Source of the DNA: Charina bottae
Taxonomy: Eukaryota; Chordata; Lepidosauria; Squamata; Charinaidae
Reading direction: 5' to 3'
Assembly (NCBI GenBank): GCA_023362775.1
Contig: JALMGJ010000002.1
Span: 70,161,414 to 70,225,413, forward strand
Length of the DNA stretch: 64,000 nucleotides
Shown here in pieces: positions 48,036 to 59,972 of the stretch. The stretch's first letter is position 1. Each line of letters begins with the position of its first letter. The translations under genes were made by a program, and so were the position numbers. The notes beneath the pieces were generated by a model. It was not told the origin of the DNA. It searched no databases and saw nothing but the letters and a program-made list of their open reading frames with translations.

Positions 48036-51020
48036 GGATATATGTATCTATGCATGCGTGTATACGTATATATATGACACTACAAAAACTGTTAAAACTA
48101 ATCAGAACCCACCCAAAAGATTTACCCAATTCCTAACTCCCAAAGCCAGGCCAAACAGAAACACTTCAGAAAGATTTTTCTTTCTATGAATTTCTTCAAA
48201 ACAGACCTCTACCACATTGCTGTTGAAATATGCAAACTGCTTATAATTTCAGCACAAAGCGTGGCAAGTCTTAGGAGATATTTGCTTGAAAATATTCAAG
48301 CTCCAAGCTTAACCAAACCTCCAAGGAGAATGCTACCCCTCAATTACAGGAAATCAAAGCAACCAGAATATTTCTGCATGTCAGCTGATGTCCTACACAT
48401 GTAGAGCAAGCAGAGGGTGACAGCACTTTTAAGAGCTTTCCTATACCCAACGAAAATCACTAGTATAACATCAGAAGTGGGGACAATTTTTGAAAACTTA
48501 AATTCAACAAGTACTGAACTCTAATACAGCATATGACTGTGATTGGGCAAAAGCAGCTCCTGGATTCATGGCTGGCAGGGATTTGAACCCACTTCTTTCA
48601 AGCCAAAGCCTGACTGCTCACTAATGTCAACTGATAAGGAATTCAGTGCAACTCTGAAATTTGTAAACTGCCATTTAACCCAGTGTTTAATTGGGGGGGA
48701 AAAAAACACCTTTCTTCTGCTTCCTGTTGCGTGAGACTGTAACTATTAAGTTTTGTCAGCCTCAGGAATTAGCTGAGAACGGTCCCATGAACGTTTTGAA
48801 CATGGTAAGAGTTTCCCACAGGCTGAATTCCTATGACAAATACACCTTTCCAGATTTTTATGGGCCATATTCATAGCCTAGTCAATCAATATACGTACTC
48901 CTACTCTAGTTTTAAAATCAATCTGTGGGTGTTCTAGCAATTCCAGTAGTAACATTTAACTATTGGGATAATTGTACAATTTATATTAATCTACTATTTA
49001 TGCTACATGATGCTATGGAAAAAATAGGGCATCAAATGGGAAAACGTGAAGTCAATTGTTGCTGCTTAATTGAAGCAGGCATCAGAGACAGCATGATACA
49101 ATAAACAGTGCACTAAGGAGATCTGAACAGATATGAAGCTAGTTGTGGAGACCTTAGTTTAGACACTTTCTCAATCTAATCTTTCTCAGAGGCTGCTGAT
49201 AAGATATATAGTGAGATAATCCTACACGTGCCACACTAAATTCCATTAGGAAGGATAGTATGAAAGTATTTGAGATAGCTTAACATCACAGAAATAGATT
49301 AGGCCCTTTTTTTTAGGAACAAAAAACATTTCAGAGGTTTATGTTACAATCAAAACATACTTAATAGTTCCAATGGATTACAATAAAGTGGGTGTGAGAA
49401 GGGCTGTATTATTGTCCACATATCACAAGGTAGTGTGGATAGCCCTTGACATGTATGCTGTTCACATTAAATTCATCTGTTCCAAGCTTGCAAAGACTTC
49501 ATTTTCCACAGTTTGCTGTTTGGAGTCATCTTAAGACTCACTGAACACAACAGGACTTCCTTCAGGATAAGCTATACATACAACTTGTCTTGCATGTATA
49601 TAATGTTTATTTTATGAATGCCCAAACTGTTGCAGAAGAGGCAAAGTTACAATTTCACACAACTATGCCCTTCAGATCTACTGAGACTACAATTCCCAGA
49701 ACTCTCAGCATGTGCCTACCATCTCTGGAAGATGCAATTAGAAAAAGTTGTAAGGTTTGATTATGGCATGGAATTAGATCTATTCTTCTGCCTACCTATA
49801 CTATATTGGCTACTCTCTGGCTTTAAAAAATGACATTATTGAAGACTTGGATTTGTCTTGCAGCATACAGTATATCCAAAAAATATTAGCCACCACTGTG
49901 AGAGTCAAACCTCTTCTCCAGAAAATGAAAGCAGCAACTGTGCTGTCAAAGAGTATATTTCCTGCAGCACCTTAGAGCATTTAGAGAACCATATTAATGA
50001 GAAAAATCCTGTTTTGAATAATTACTTTCATGTGAAGTTTGTGACAGACCAGATAGTTGGAACTTGAAGAAAACAAAGAGGCAAAAGAAACAGCATCCAA
50101 TGCCATGATATCAAATGATTGTTTACCATCTCCAGCATTGTCACCATTATTTCATAATTTTACATATTGATTCACAACGAAAATTCCCAGCTGGTTATTT
50201 GGTATAGGAAATGAGTTAGTGCCCATTTGTAAATCTGTAATTCTAGGAATGCTTTTTAGTACAGAATATTACTTTCACCATATTAACAGAAATGAATATT
50301 TTACATGTTCACTTATACAGTACATATAGCTTCCTACCAGATGTAAAGCCATCATTTTACAGGGGGTAAAAAGTGAAGATGACTTTTGGCGTGATAAAGG
50401 CACCCAAAATTTGCCCTTCATCTAACTGGCCTTGTTCAAGCATTTCAATTACCTAAACCCAACACTGAAGAAAGAGGAGGTTATCCACAACTGGGCACAC
50501 CTTTGCCACATTCCTCCTCTAGAACTGAACCGGCTGACAAACTGTTTACCTTTGGGTCTTTTCTCCAAAGAGCGTTCTGGTCCTAGATCTCTTAAACGTT
50601 TATAGGCGGTACTGTATAGCCAAAAATACGTTTTAGGAGCAAACAGAAAAAAATCAGCTTCCTAAGGAAAAAGAGTTTCAAGGCTTGGGAGAAGAGAATG
50701 AATTAAAAGAAACCTGACCTTCTTTTACCCCAGAAAAGATGGTCCATCTTTCTCCAGGGTTGTTGCCCCTGATAGATTTGACACAGAGAATAGAAAGCCA
50801 CACTCTCCAGATACTGTCTTGCAAAAAAGCAGCTGAGGTGCCCTGGATCTGTCAGCAAGAGAAACTTTTCCCTTTTTTCTTTTTCAATCACAATTTTTTA
50901 AACAAAATACACAAAAACCTATGCAGAAAAACAAATTTTAAAATGGTAATATACTAATTGTTAAATTACATTACTAAAACAAAAAACAAAAGAAAAATAA
51001 AGAAAAAACTAAAAATTAAA
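48036..51020. other. No gene seen; a lone CTACAATTCCCAGA motif
   Basis: About 3 kb of unassigned sequence. GACTACAATTCCCAGAACTC near 49685-49704 resembles ZNF143-type sites but also repeat-derived sequence. No plexin exon recognised. Confidence 0.45.
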
Positions 51021-51024
51021 GTTA

Positions 51025-51290
51025 GTAAAGGTAAAGGTTCCCCCCGCACATTTGTGCAGTCGTGTCCGACTCTAGGGGCCGGTGCTCATCTCTGTTTGTT
51101 AGCTGAAGAGCCAGTGTTGTCCGAAGACGCTTCCACGGTCATGTGGCCGGCATGACACCCGCGGAACGCTGTTACCTACCCACCGAAGTGGTACCTATTC
51201 ATCTACTTGCATTTGCATGCTTTCGAATTTCTAGGTTGGCAAGAGCTGGGGCGAGTGCGGGAGCTCACTCCGCACGCAGGGCTAGGGATT
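51025..51290 (-). mobile_element. tRNA-derived SINE (CTTTA-tailed), 5' truncated, copy 3
   Basis: Starts GTAAAGGTAAAGGTTCCCCC (reverse of the tail) and continues through GTCGTGTCCGACTCTAGGGG to GGGCTAGGGATTA, where the tRNA head is missing. The AT-rich repeat begins at once. Confidence 0.88.
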
Positions 51291-51430
51291 AGTTAAATTA
51301 AATTATTTAAATTAAATATTTAAATATTTTATTTAAATAAATAATTATATAATAAAATTATATAATAATTTAAATAAATTATTTAAATTAAATGTATTTA
51401 TTTAAATTAAAGTTAAATTGATATAAATCT
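51291..51430. repeat. AT-rich AAATT/ATTTAAAT array
   Basis: Imperfect repeats of TTAAATTAAATTATTTAAAT type at the broken end of the SINE. Self-complementary. Confidence 0.8.
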
Positions 51431-52360
51431 TCTAACTATATCACATATATATTTAATAACAATGTATCAAATTACACATAGATTTGTCTGTTCTTCTAAA
51501 ATATTAAGAAACCTATACTAAAGGGAAATATATTGCATTATTACTATTATTATTATTACTATAATTATTTTGATTATTAGAAAAAATGCCTTTTCAAAAA
51601 TTGGCAAGTTACACATTTCTTGAATCCAATTCTTGATGTCCAGAGTAGTACTACTTTTCTAGTCTCAGTATAATCATGTAAGCTATTCCCCATGGCTGAT
51701 ATAACCAAAGTTCCTAAAAAAAACTCTTAAATTCCAGAGTTCTGGAATACAGTTCCAAATAGCATTCACATCTTCAACATGAAAACATTTACCCATAAAT
51801 CTATATATTTATGTTACAATATTATTCAAAAAAGAGACTAATAACAAATAAGACCTCATCATATGGGTTAAAGTACCCTCAAATTTCTTACATCACCAAC
51901 AAATAAAATTTACAGTGCATCCTTTCTGATGCATTCCTTGATGTGTCCAAATAGACTTGGAATAAAATATTTTAATAAATTAATTTCAACCTCAAGTTCA
52001 AAGAAACAAATGTAACATTTTAAGACTTGTATCCACTGATGTTCTGTTATCAGATATTCCAGTGTCATAAATATTAGTAATGTGATAAGACATACTGTAA
52101 GTCAAAAATAAGACATAAATATCAGTAATTTTAACTATAAAAATATTTTAAAATTTTTAATATACTGTACATACAAAGCCAATTTGATTTTAAAGGAGAC
52201 TCCCTCAAAAATGATAGCATCACAGTCTTCTTTAAGAGCTATCGAACTTGTTAAGATAGTTATATTGCTATTGTTGTGTATTAGGCAAAGAAAATTATCT
52301 GAAGTCATAGAAATAAGTAAGTAACAATCGAAGAGAATATTTGTAGCTCAGGGTTGAACT
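51431..52360. other. AT-rich, no gene seen
   Basis: No frame or assignable repeat. Confidence 0.45.
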
Positions 52361-52405
52361 GGGGAGTCTTTGGTGCTCTCTGAGCCTTGTTGTTTTCATG
52401 CAGAC

Positions 52406-52436
52406 GTTTCATTGCCAGGCTAGGCAACATCTTCAG
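52406..52436 (-). ncRNA. Hammerhead-like core, left arm
   Basis: Minus strand CTGAAGA, one base, stem GTTGCC/GGCAAT (one G-T pair) with loop TAGCCT, then GAAAC. Same layout as at 7253-7283. Confidence 0.5.
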
Positions 52437-52620
52437 TGCGAAAAGGGGATGGAACTTGCTGTCTGTTTATATACCCTGTCTTGTCCTGCCTGTGTTGGTG
52501 GGGGTCTTGTACTCTCCTTGGTAGTTCCTTGATTGGGCAGGAGAGTACAAGACCCCCACCAACACAGGCAGGACAAGACAGGGTATATAAACAGACAGCA
52601 AGTTCCATCCCCTTTTCACA

Positions 52621-52651
52621 CTGAAGATGTTGCCTAGCCTGGCAATGAAAC
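52621..52651 (+). ncRNA. Hammerhead-like core, right arm
   Basis: Identical core on the plus strand, CTGAAGA to GAAAC, pointing away from the centre of the inverted repeat. Confidence 0.5.
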
Positions 52652-52696
52652 GTCTGCATGAAAACAACAAGGCTCAGAGAGCACCAAAGACTCCCC

Positions 52697-53495
52697 ATAA
52701 GTAAGTAAATAAGAAGTAATTTTAGAAGTAACTTTCCAAACTCTGTCCATACTTTCCTACATCCCAGTAGGACCCAAATGCATCTAGTTGCTCACAGCAG
52801 CTATATAGTGAGTGAAAGTTTTCCATCCAGACTCACATATCCCATATTTCCTCTCAGTAGGCAGTAACATAGGCTGCACAACACATGGAAACTATGTCTT
52901 TAAACCAGAGATATCCTACTGTCATTCCCTCTGATGATTGGTTCCCCATTCTACCTATGGAAATAATAATTTATCCCCCCCAACAAAAATTAAAAACCAA
53001 CAACAAAGCCCCTTATTAACCTTTCTCCTCATCCTGATTTTTGTAATTACTCAAATAATAATAATTGCTCTAATTTCTCATTGACAGTTCTGTTCCTGCT
53101 TCATCAGCCTTGGGTAAGCACGTTATAGTACTGTGCTGTTTTTTTCAGAATCAAATTTAAAAAGTAATTTACTTAGGGAATAAAAAACAGTAGGAAGACA
53201 AAAGGAAAGCTTCTCTTGAAATAACATGAGAATGTGTAGTTTAAATAAACAAGAGCTCTCCATCGTATCTAACTCCACAAATCAGCAACACCAGAGCAAG
53301 AAAGGAAGTGGCAGTGCAATTTCAGGTGTTAGATTGTATACCATAACCTTCAGTGTATCCAATAAGAGCAACCATTAATTAGGTAATACAACTAAGGAGT
53401 GTTCAAAGTGCATAACTGGAACTATCCCTTTGGATTATAGGCCAACTAATGAACTATCTTACGCCCACTCTTCAAGAGATCATCCATGGACCCAA
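52697..53495. other. No gene seen
   Basis: Unassigned AT-rich sequence. Confidence 0.45.
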
Positions 53496-53661
53496 CACTC
53501 TAGGACAATTTTCATCCAGCCCCCATCATTCCCTTTTAAGGAAAGGTTATTAAGGGATCGGGCTTCAGGAGATCTTTCAGAAGGAGGAAAGGGATTATCT
53601 AGACCCTTTCCACTTAGATTTCAGGACAGGCCATAGTATTGAGACAGTATTGATTCTGTTT

Positions 53662-53766
53662 ATTTATTTTGTTTATTTATTTATTTTCTATCCCGCCTTT
53701 ATTATTTTTATAAATAACTCAAGGCAGCGAACATACCAAATACTCCTTCCTCCTCCTGTTTTCCCC
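53662..53766 (-). mobile_element. Sauria-type SINE 3' end, 5' truncated
   Basis: Reverse complement of the 3' end seen at 32830-32930, with its AAAT tail at the left. ATTGATTCTGTTT is duplicated at 53649-53661 and 53767-53779. Confidence 0.92.
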
Positions 53767-53939
53767 ATTGATTCTGTTTGTTGATGATCTGTGGTTGAGA
53801 CAGCACAGGTGATGCAACCTGGTCCGCCTTGATCTCCCAGAAGCTTATTTCTGGATCTAGGGGACAAGGACTAGGAGTGACAGGCATTGTGTTCCAATTG
53901 TTCTCCACTTTTTTCCATGGTAAGTTTCAGTCAGTGTTG

Positions 53940-54191
53940 ACCGGGGGGGGGGTTCCGGGTTTTGCGTGCCGCTGCCACCGCAAGGCTTTCGGATTTTTGC
54001 GCGCTGCAGCAGTGGCGGCAGCGGTGTCCTGGTGTGCTGTGCGAAAATCCAGAAGCGCTGATGGCCCGCCGCCGCTGTGCGCATGGTGGCAGTGGTGGCG
54101 GGCCATCAGCACTTCTGGGTTTTGACGCGACACACCTGGGCCCCGCAGGGGACACAGTATTGTGTTGCGACACACAGTTTGGAAAGCTATG
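53940..54191. mobile_element. GC-rich hAT-like MITE (copy 4), left end lost
   Basis: The right end CACAGTTTGGAAAGCTATG followed by ATCTACAT matches the other GC-rich copies. The left side starts in a G run (53941-53949) without a CTTTCCAAAC terminus, so it is truncated or rearranged. All frames here are shadows. Confidence 0.75.
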
Positions 54192-54760
54192 ATCTACATG
54201 AAGCTGCTAGATGAGGTCATCCATTGGTTTGAGATCAGGTATATCAATTATATCCAGTTGAATATTACTCAGTTTTATAGGTCAACCATGGATCAACCAA
54301 GAGATGCTGTCAAGTCTTGGCCTAGTGCCTGAAGACTGTTGAAGAACAGGATTAAGCTGAACTCTGGCAAGACCAAGTAGCTGTGGATATTTGGACTATC
54401 CAAATCTGCAGGTTCTTCATATTTAGTCCTGAATGGAGTTGTGCTGGCCCATTTGGGACTGGGGCACAACTTGGGAATCCTCCTGGACTTGCAGCTCCTT
54501 TGCACAGATTCATCTTGTGTGCTAATTCCACCCATTCCTGAAGGTCCTCACAGTCACTCATGCTTTGCTCAGCGTGTATGTGGACTATTGTGACATGCCC
54601 TACATGGGGCAGCTCTTGAAGAGCACTTGAAAGCTGCAGTTGGTCCAGAATGTGACAGCACAAAATAGGAAACATGCAACACAATGTGACTGCCTGTGAC
54701 CAGTTCTGGTCTAGTGATCTGCCTGGGGTCAAAGGTTAAAATACTCCAATCCACACCCTG

Positions 54761-55500
54761 CCACATCCTTTAGGGTAATGAGATTTCATCATTATGTTCT
54801 GCAGCAAAGCCAAAAATAGCACTGAAAAAGAGAAAATGAAAACAAGGAAAGAACTTGGGAGAAAAAAAGATGCAAATATTGCTTTGCCTAAGACAGGTCC
54901 CATTTTGCTGGAAGATAAAAGTTGTTTTCTTACAAATGTCATTTCAGTTGCCTTAAGGAACAATTTATGAGAATCCTCAGTGATTTGTTAAAACCTTAAG
55001 TGTAGCCTAAACCTGAACAGTGGCTTTGTCAGCTGTATTGCAGCTGAAATCAGGAAGAAAATTCTAGTTTCATGTTTATAAAAGAGGCCAATGTTTAAAA
55101 GAGAGAGACAGAGAGAGAGAACTGAGTAGCATGTGGTTCATTTAAGCACCCTAAAGGATCACTTTGACACCATGAGTAAGTAACTTTGCTCACTTGCTAC
55201 ACAAATCATTCCTATGGACATAATTTTCAATTTTCCGGTTTCTTTCAGTCTGGGACATCTTTACAGAATAGACTGTTTAGGTCACGAGAATAGACAGAAT
55301 CTTATCAAAAAAAGAAAAGAAAAGAAATAGAAGTCTAAAACTGCCTACAATGTTCATAAAATGGGCTGGTCTCAAACATCAGACCATGAAGAAGCATTGT
55401 ATAGCATGGCCATTGGAAGTGTTACCCCATGGGCACTTTGCATTCCTTGGGAGGAGGATAAACTCCTGATTAAGGTGCAGGGAGGTTCTTTTTCTTTCGC
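54761..55500. other. No gene seen
   Basis: Unassigned; a short GA run lies at 55101-55120. Confidence 0.45.
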
Positions 55501-56009
55501 TGTTGGCGACATTAGCCAAGAATAAAAAGGTACAAACAGAGATTAGAAAGCTAGTACATTACCATCAGGGAATGATAAATTTAGAGGAAGGGGCCATAGT
55601 GACTCAGTCCCCATTAGAGAAAACCAAGTCAGAAGACTGTCTGCTGGGCCACTGCAATGAATTCACACAGCATCTACAGGACAAAATCACTCATACCTGC
55701 TCAGAGTTAAATGCCAGTTGGGAAGATCCAACTGAGATGGCAGGGGCCTCATCATGCAAGTTTATCTAGGATAGGTCTGAGCCTATGGATCCCGAGGAAG
55801 TTGACCAGGTTCTCTGCTGTTAGCTTATCCATGCACTGAACCCGTCTTAACTGGATAGTGAAAACTGCCAGGGAAGTAATAGGAGGCTGCATACAGACAG
55901 TGGTAGATCCCTCTGTGAATGAGGGGTGTTGTCTTTAAACAGCAATGGTTGTGTCTCCTCCTCAGAAGCCACCACTTGACACAGCTGTTTTAGGGAAGGT
56001 TGTTTAGGA

Positions 56010-56759
56010 GATTGATTGATTTTATTTATTTATCAAATTTTTTAACACTGCCCATCTCCCTCCCAAGGAGGGACCTGCTGCATGCTGAACTTAGGAGGGA
56101 CCCTACAATAAAAACAAGATTTAAAATTCAGTATAAACTATCAACGATACAATAAAAGATAGAAATATAAAATGCATTAAAATCCAGATGGAGGCAAGTT
56201 CTAATTCAGTTTGTGATTGTGTAAAGAGCCGGTCTAGGGCATGAGCCATCCTCAGGACTGACTATTTCCCTCCCCACCCCAGGCACGATGGCAAAACCAG
56301 GTCTTCAGTTTTTTTCTGAAGTCCAGGAGAGAGGGGGCTTGCCTCACCTCCGGGGGAAGAATGTTCCAGAGAACGGGAGCTGCTGCAGAGAAGGCCCGCT
56401 TCCTAGACCCCGCCAGATGGAATTCTCTTACAGACGGGGTCCGTAACATGCCCTCTGCATGACCGGGTGGGATGGGTCGATGTAATGGGGATGAGATGGT
56501 CCCTTAGGTAACCTGAGCCCACGCCATGTAGGGCTTTAAAGGTGATAACCAACACCTTGAATTGGACCCGGAAGCAGATTGGGACCCAGTGCAGCTCGCG
56601 CAGCAAAGGTGTTATGTGTGCCGATCTTGGAGCACCTAAAATCGTCCGCGCGGCCGTATTCTGGATCAATTGTAGCTTCCGGATACTCTTCAGGGATAGC
56701 CTCATGTAGAGCGCATTACAGTAGTCTATATGGGAGATGACCAGGGTATGAGTGACTGT
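56010..56759 (-). mobile_element. L2/CR1-group LINE 3' end (younger, inverted)
   Basis: Minus frames 56705-56403 and 56449-56252 overlap with one frame change near 56430. Motifs are SIRKLQLIQNTAARTILGA, LLRELHWVPICFRVQFKVL, FHLAGSRKRAFSAAAPVLWN and LLDFRKKLKTWF. The 3' UTR runs to about 56010 with TTATTTATCAAATTTT. Very close to the copy at 906-1500. Confidence 0.85.
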
Positions 56760-56996
56760 TCAAAGATAGCTGAACTTCAGCTACAGAGAGTCCTGGTTGA
56801 AACACATTATCTGGGCTTGTTCCCATCAGAATTCTGGCCTGGTTGTGGGACTAAAACCACATTGATGGTTTCAACAGACTCTTGTTGATGATCTTTGGAA
56901 GCCTAGGATAGAGGAAATTGTATTCTCTCGGTCCTGTTTGATCTCTCAGCAGTTTTTAATACCATCAACCATGGTATAGGCTGGCTGCAAGGAGTG

Positions 56997-57335
56997 CAGG
57001 GGCGTGGTGGCTCAGCGGGTAAGACGCCAAGCTTGTTGATCGGAAGATCGCAAGTTTGGAGGTTCGAATCCCTAGCCCTGCATGCGGAGTGAGCTCCCAC
57101 ACTAGCCCCAGCTCTTGCCAACCTAGCAATTCGAAAGCATGCAAATGCAAGTAGATGAATAGGGACCACTTCGGTGGGAAGGTAACAGCGTTCCGTGCGC
57201 GTCATGTGGCCACATGACTGTGGAAGCGTCTTCGGACAACGCTGGCTCTTCGGCTAACAAACGGAGATGAGCACTGGCCCCTAGAGTCGGACATGACTGC
57301 ACAAATGTGCGGGGGGGAACCTTTACCTTTACAAG
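56997..57335 (+). mobile_element. tRNA-derived SINE (CTTTA-tailed), full length, copy 4
   Basis: Starts CAGGGGCGTGGTGGCTCAG. A box TGGCTCAGCGGGT at 57008-57020 and a perfect B box GGTTCGAATCC at 57061-57071. Ends AACCTTTACCTTTA. Both promoter boxes are in good order. It splits the old L2 copy. Confidence 0.93.
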
Positions 57336-57449
57336 TGGGAGGCACTGTTTTGCAGTGCCTCTCCTCCTTCCTGAGTTAAGTTTGATTCAGTGGTAGTGAG
57401 AGGGGAGATGTTGAATCCCAGGGAGCTCCATTATGGGGTGTCACAGAAC

Positions 57450-57471
57450 TTCTCTCTCTCTCTCTCTCTCC
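57450..57471 (+). repeat. (CT)n microsatellite
   Basis: About eleven CT units inside the L2 remnant. Confidence 0.9.
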
Positions 57472-58409
57472 CCTGCCATTTAACATCTAAATGAAATTGC
57501 TGGGAGAAGTCATCTATTGGCATGGAATGAGGCATCATCAATTATTTATCTCCACACTGGACCAGAAGATGGAGGACCTAGTGCTAGTGCCAGGAGGCTG
57601 TTCGGGCCTGGATGAGGCAAAACAGGCTTAGACTGGATCTCAGCAAGACAGAATGGTTGTGGATTCAGAGGCCAAATATTTCCATAGACAATCTTTGAGA
57701 TGCACTCTGTGAGATGGAGCTGGCTCACTATCTGGTGGTTCTCCTTGATTCCCAGCTCCTGCTTGAACAGCAGCCAGAAGGGCTTTCACACAATTATATC
57801 TTGTGTGCCAGTTGCAGTCACGTCTGGAACAGAAAAATTTGCTTTTGGTCACTCATGCCCTGATCACTTTACAGGTGGATTATTCCAATTGGCTCTACAT
57901 AGGACTGCCCTTGAAGACCATTCATTAGCTTCAGCAGGTTCAGCATGCAGCAGCCTAAGTAATTTTGGAATATCTAGATTCTCCTTATGTAATACATATA
58001 CACTACTGTACTATGGAAGCTGCACTGGTTCCTTGTTAGCTTTGAGTGAAATTCAAGGTGCTGGTTATCATCTTTAAAGCCCTACATGGCTTGGGGCTTG
58101 GATATCTCTGAGATTACTTTCTCAGAGTTGAATCTGTTCATCAGGTGGGATCTGGTAGAGAGGGCCTGCTGAGGCTCCCAAACTTGAGGACATGCCACCT
58201 ACAATGACCTAGTGCTCCAGTCTTTTCAGTGTCTTCCCTTGCCTCTGGAATAGCTTACCGCTGGATATTTGGATTATCCCTTCCCTATTCTATGTTCAAG
58301 GAAACATGAAAAAATGGCTCTTCAGAGAGGTATTTCCAGGTGCTTGCAGATTCTGCTAATCAACTAGTGAAACATCAAGCCTTGTTGTTTATGTTATTAA
58401 TTTTTTCAT

Positions 58410-59176
58410 ACTGTAATGTTATCTGGGGGTCTTTCTAGACTCATGACTCCTGCTCAAGAGCAGTTGGTAGTCATGGCCAGGAGGGCCTTTACACAGCTTC
58501 GTGTTGTGTGCCAGTTGTGCCCATTCCTAGATCAGGAGGCTTTACTCTCAATCACTCATGCCCTAGTCATCTCCAGAATGAATTACTTTAACATGCTCTA
58601 TGTCGGGCTGCCCTTGATGAGTATCCGGAAGCTTCAGCTGGTGCAAAATGCATGGGCAGTCATGTGTGCTCCAAGAACTGCACATGTTATACCTCTGTTC
58701 AGTGAGCTGCATTGGTTTCCAGTTTGCTTCTGGGTCCAATTCAAGGTGCTGGTTATGACCTTTAAAGCCCTACATGGCATGAGGCTAGGTTCCTTCAGGG
58801 AACGCCTCTCCCCAATTACATCTACTTGTCCCATCGGGTCTGGCACAGCCTGTTCTGCCATGGCACCCACCCTGTGGAACATCATTCCCCCTGACGTGAG
58901 ATTGGCCCAACCCTATTGGCCTTCCAGAAGACCCTCAAAACTTGGTTTTGCCATCGGGCCTGGGGATCCCATGGAAGTGTGGAGCCCACTAAATGGCTAT
59001 ATTGTGTAGAAGTTTAGAATGCATTCTCCCCTGTCATTTTGTTATTACAGTATAGTTTTTTAACTGTTTTTAATTGGTTTTTAATGGTTGAATTATGTTG
59101 ATTATTTAGCTTTCCGTTTTAATTGTGTATGCCACCCAGAGTCACATACGTGAGACTGGTGACTATATAAATTGAT
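58410..59176 (+). mobile_element. L2/CR1-group LINE 3' end
   Basis: The frame 58416-59009 is open: QLVVMARRAFTQLRVVCQLC, ALVISRMNYFNMLYVGLPL, SELHWFPVCFWVQFKVLVM and CSAMAPTLWNIIPPDVRLA. The 3' UTR contains CACCCAGAGTCACATACGTG and then GATG repeats. A short deletion removes the segment between ITSTCPIGS and GTACSAM. It sits directly after the older L2. Confidence 0.85.
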
Positions 59177-59276
59177 GATGGATGGATGGATGGATGGATG
59201 GATGGATGGATGGATGGATGGATGGAAGGAAGGAAGGAAGGAAGGAAGGAAGGAAGGAAGGAAGGAAGGAAGGAAG
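59177..59276 (+). repeat. (GGAT)n(GGAA)n microsatellite at a LINE tail
   Basis: About twelve GGAT units turn into about twelve GGAA units at 59225. Begins at the 3' tail of the L2 copy. The frames across it on both strands are artefacts. Confidence 0.95.
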
Positions 59277-59630
59277 ATGTTATTTGGATACCACTTGGAA
59301 TCTTCAAAAATAGAGTGGCATGTAAGGCAAAATTATAACAATTTAAAAAATTAAATGGCATCCACTGGTCCCAAATTAATCAGAAGGCCCTTGGTGTACA
59401 ACCATTCCTCTAGCAATTGCACATGCTATAGGGCATAGCACTAACAAAGGCTCTATCAACTTACATCCTCAAGATAGTTTCGTGGGCATGTAGGATTCCA
59501 CAAGAACCCATAAATATCTGGAGGAAAGTAAGACAGGAAGCTGTCTGGTACCTGGTAGTACTATACTTCAGAGTATATGCAATTGCTCTTGAAAAATAAA
59601 GAAAGAAATAACCTCTTTCTATTGGTGCCT
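59277..59630. other. Unassigned sequence
   Basis: Text on both sides of the following SINE looks as if it may belong to one LINE-like repeat, but I cannot name it. Confidence 0.35.
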
Positions 59631-59632
59631 TA

Positions 59633-59963
59633 GGGGGCGCGGTGGCTCAGCAGTTAAGACGCCAGGCTTGTCTATCGGAAGGCCGCAAGTTTGGAGGTTC
59701 GAGACCCTAGCGCCACGTGACGGAGTGAGCTCCCGCACTAGCCCCAGCTCTTGCCAACCTAGCAATATGAAAGCATGCAAATGCAAGTAGATAAATAGGT
59801 ACCACCGGTGGGATGGTAACAGCGTTCCGTGCGCTTCATGCCTGCCACATGACCGCGGAAGCGTCTTCGGACAATGCTGGCTCTTCGGCTAACAAATGGA
59901 GATGAGCACCAGCCCCTAAAGTTGGACACAACTGTGGGGGGGGAACCTTTACCTTTACTTTAC
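59633..59963 (+). mobile_element. tRNA-derived SINE (CTTTA-tailed), full length, copy 5
   Basis: Starts GGGGGCGCGGTGGCTCAGC and carries the B box GGTTCGAGACC; ends GAACCTTTACCTTTACTTTA. TGGTGCCTT is duplicated at 59623-59631 and 59964-59972. Confidence 0.92.
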
Positions 59964-59972
59964 TGGTGCCTT

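Larger units (their letters stand above)
52361..52696. mobile_element. Penelope-like inverted terminal repeat pair
   Basis: Two 157-bp arms (52361-52517 and 52540-52696) are near-perfect inverted copies around a 22-bp spacer; I see a single mismatch (GTGCG versus GTGTG). Each arm has the terminal-repeat text CAATGAAACGTCTGCATG with a hammerhead-like core. No coding part is left. Confidence 0.82.
53500..54760 (+). mobile_element. L2-group LINE remnant, split by a SINE and a hAT element
   Basis: Plus-strand pieces follow the RT of L2: DPFHLDFRTGHSIETVL-like text to 53660, resuming at 53767 with VDDLWLRQHR, and after the hAT element with RCCQVLA..LKTVEEQD and later SHSCFAQRVCGLL-like text. Many frameshifts; old. 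Confidence 0.6.
55501..58405 (+). mobile_element. Old L2-group LINE, long but frame-broken, with nested inserts
   Basis: An L2-like plus-strand order can be followed in pieces: the region before RT (55540-56000, for example EEVDQVL..LIHALNPS), RT around 56770-56980 (LVDDLW, FNTINHG), then from 57335 to 58330 the part after the active site and the C-terminus (LEIQGAGYHL..LALHGLGLGYL-like, ending WLFREVF). It is interrupted by an opposite-strand L2 (56010-56759) and a SINE (56997-57335). Diverged; no long frame remains. Confidence 0.6.

Noticed and set aside
49680..49710. ZNF143-type promoter at CTACAATTCCCAGA
   Set aside because: A single site with no CpG-rich promoter or transcript start context; similar text occurs in the hAT MITEs of this window.
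50540..50640. Possible minus-strand exon ending in GTAAAC near 50550
   Set aside because: An open stretch with a donor-like end exists, but the peptide resembles no plexin and there is no matching acceptor or phase partner.
59119..59361. Frames with FLPS and HPSI repeats
   Set aside because: Translations of the GGAT/GGAA microsatellite.
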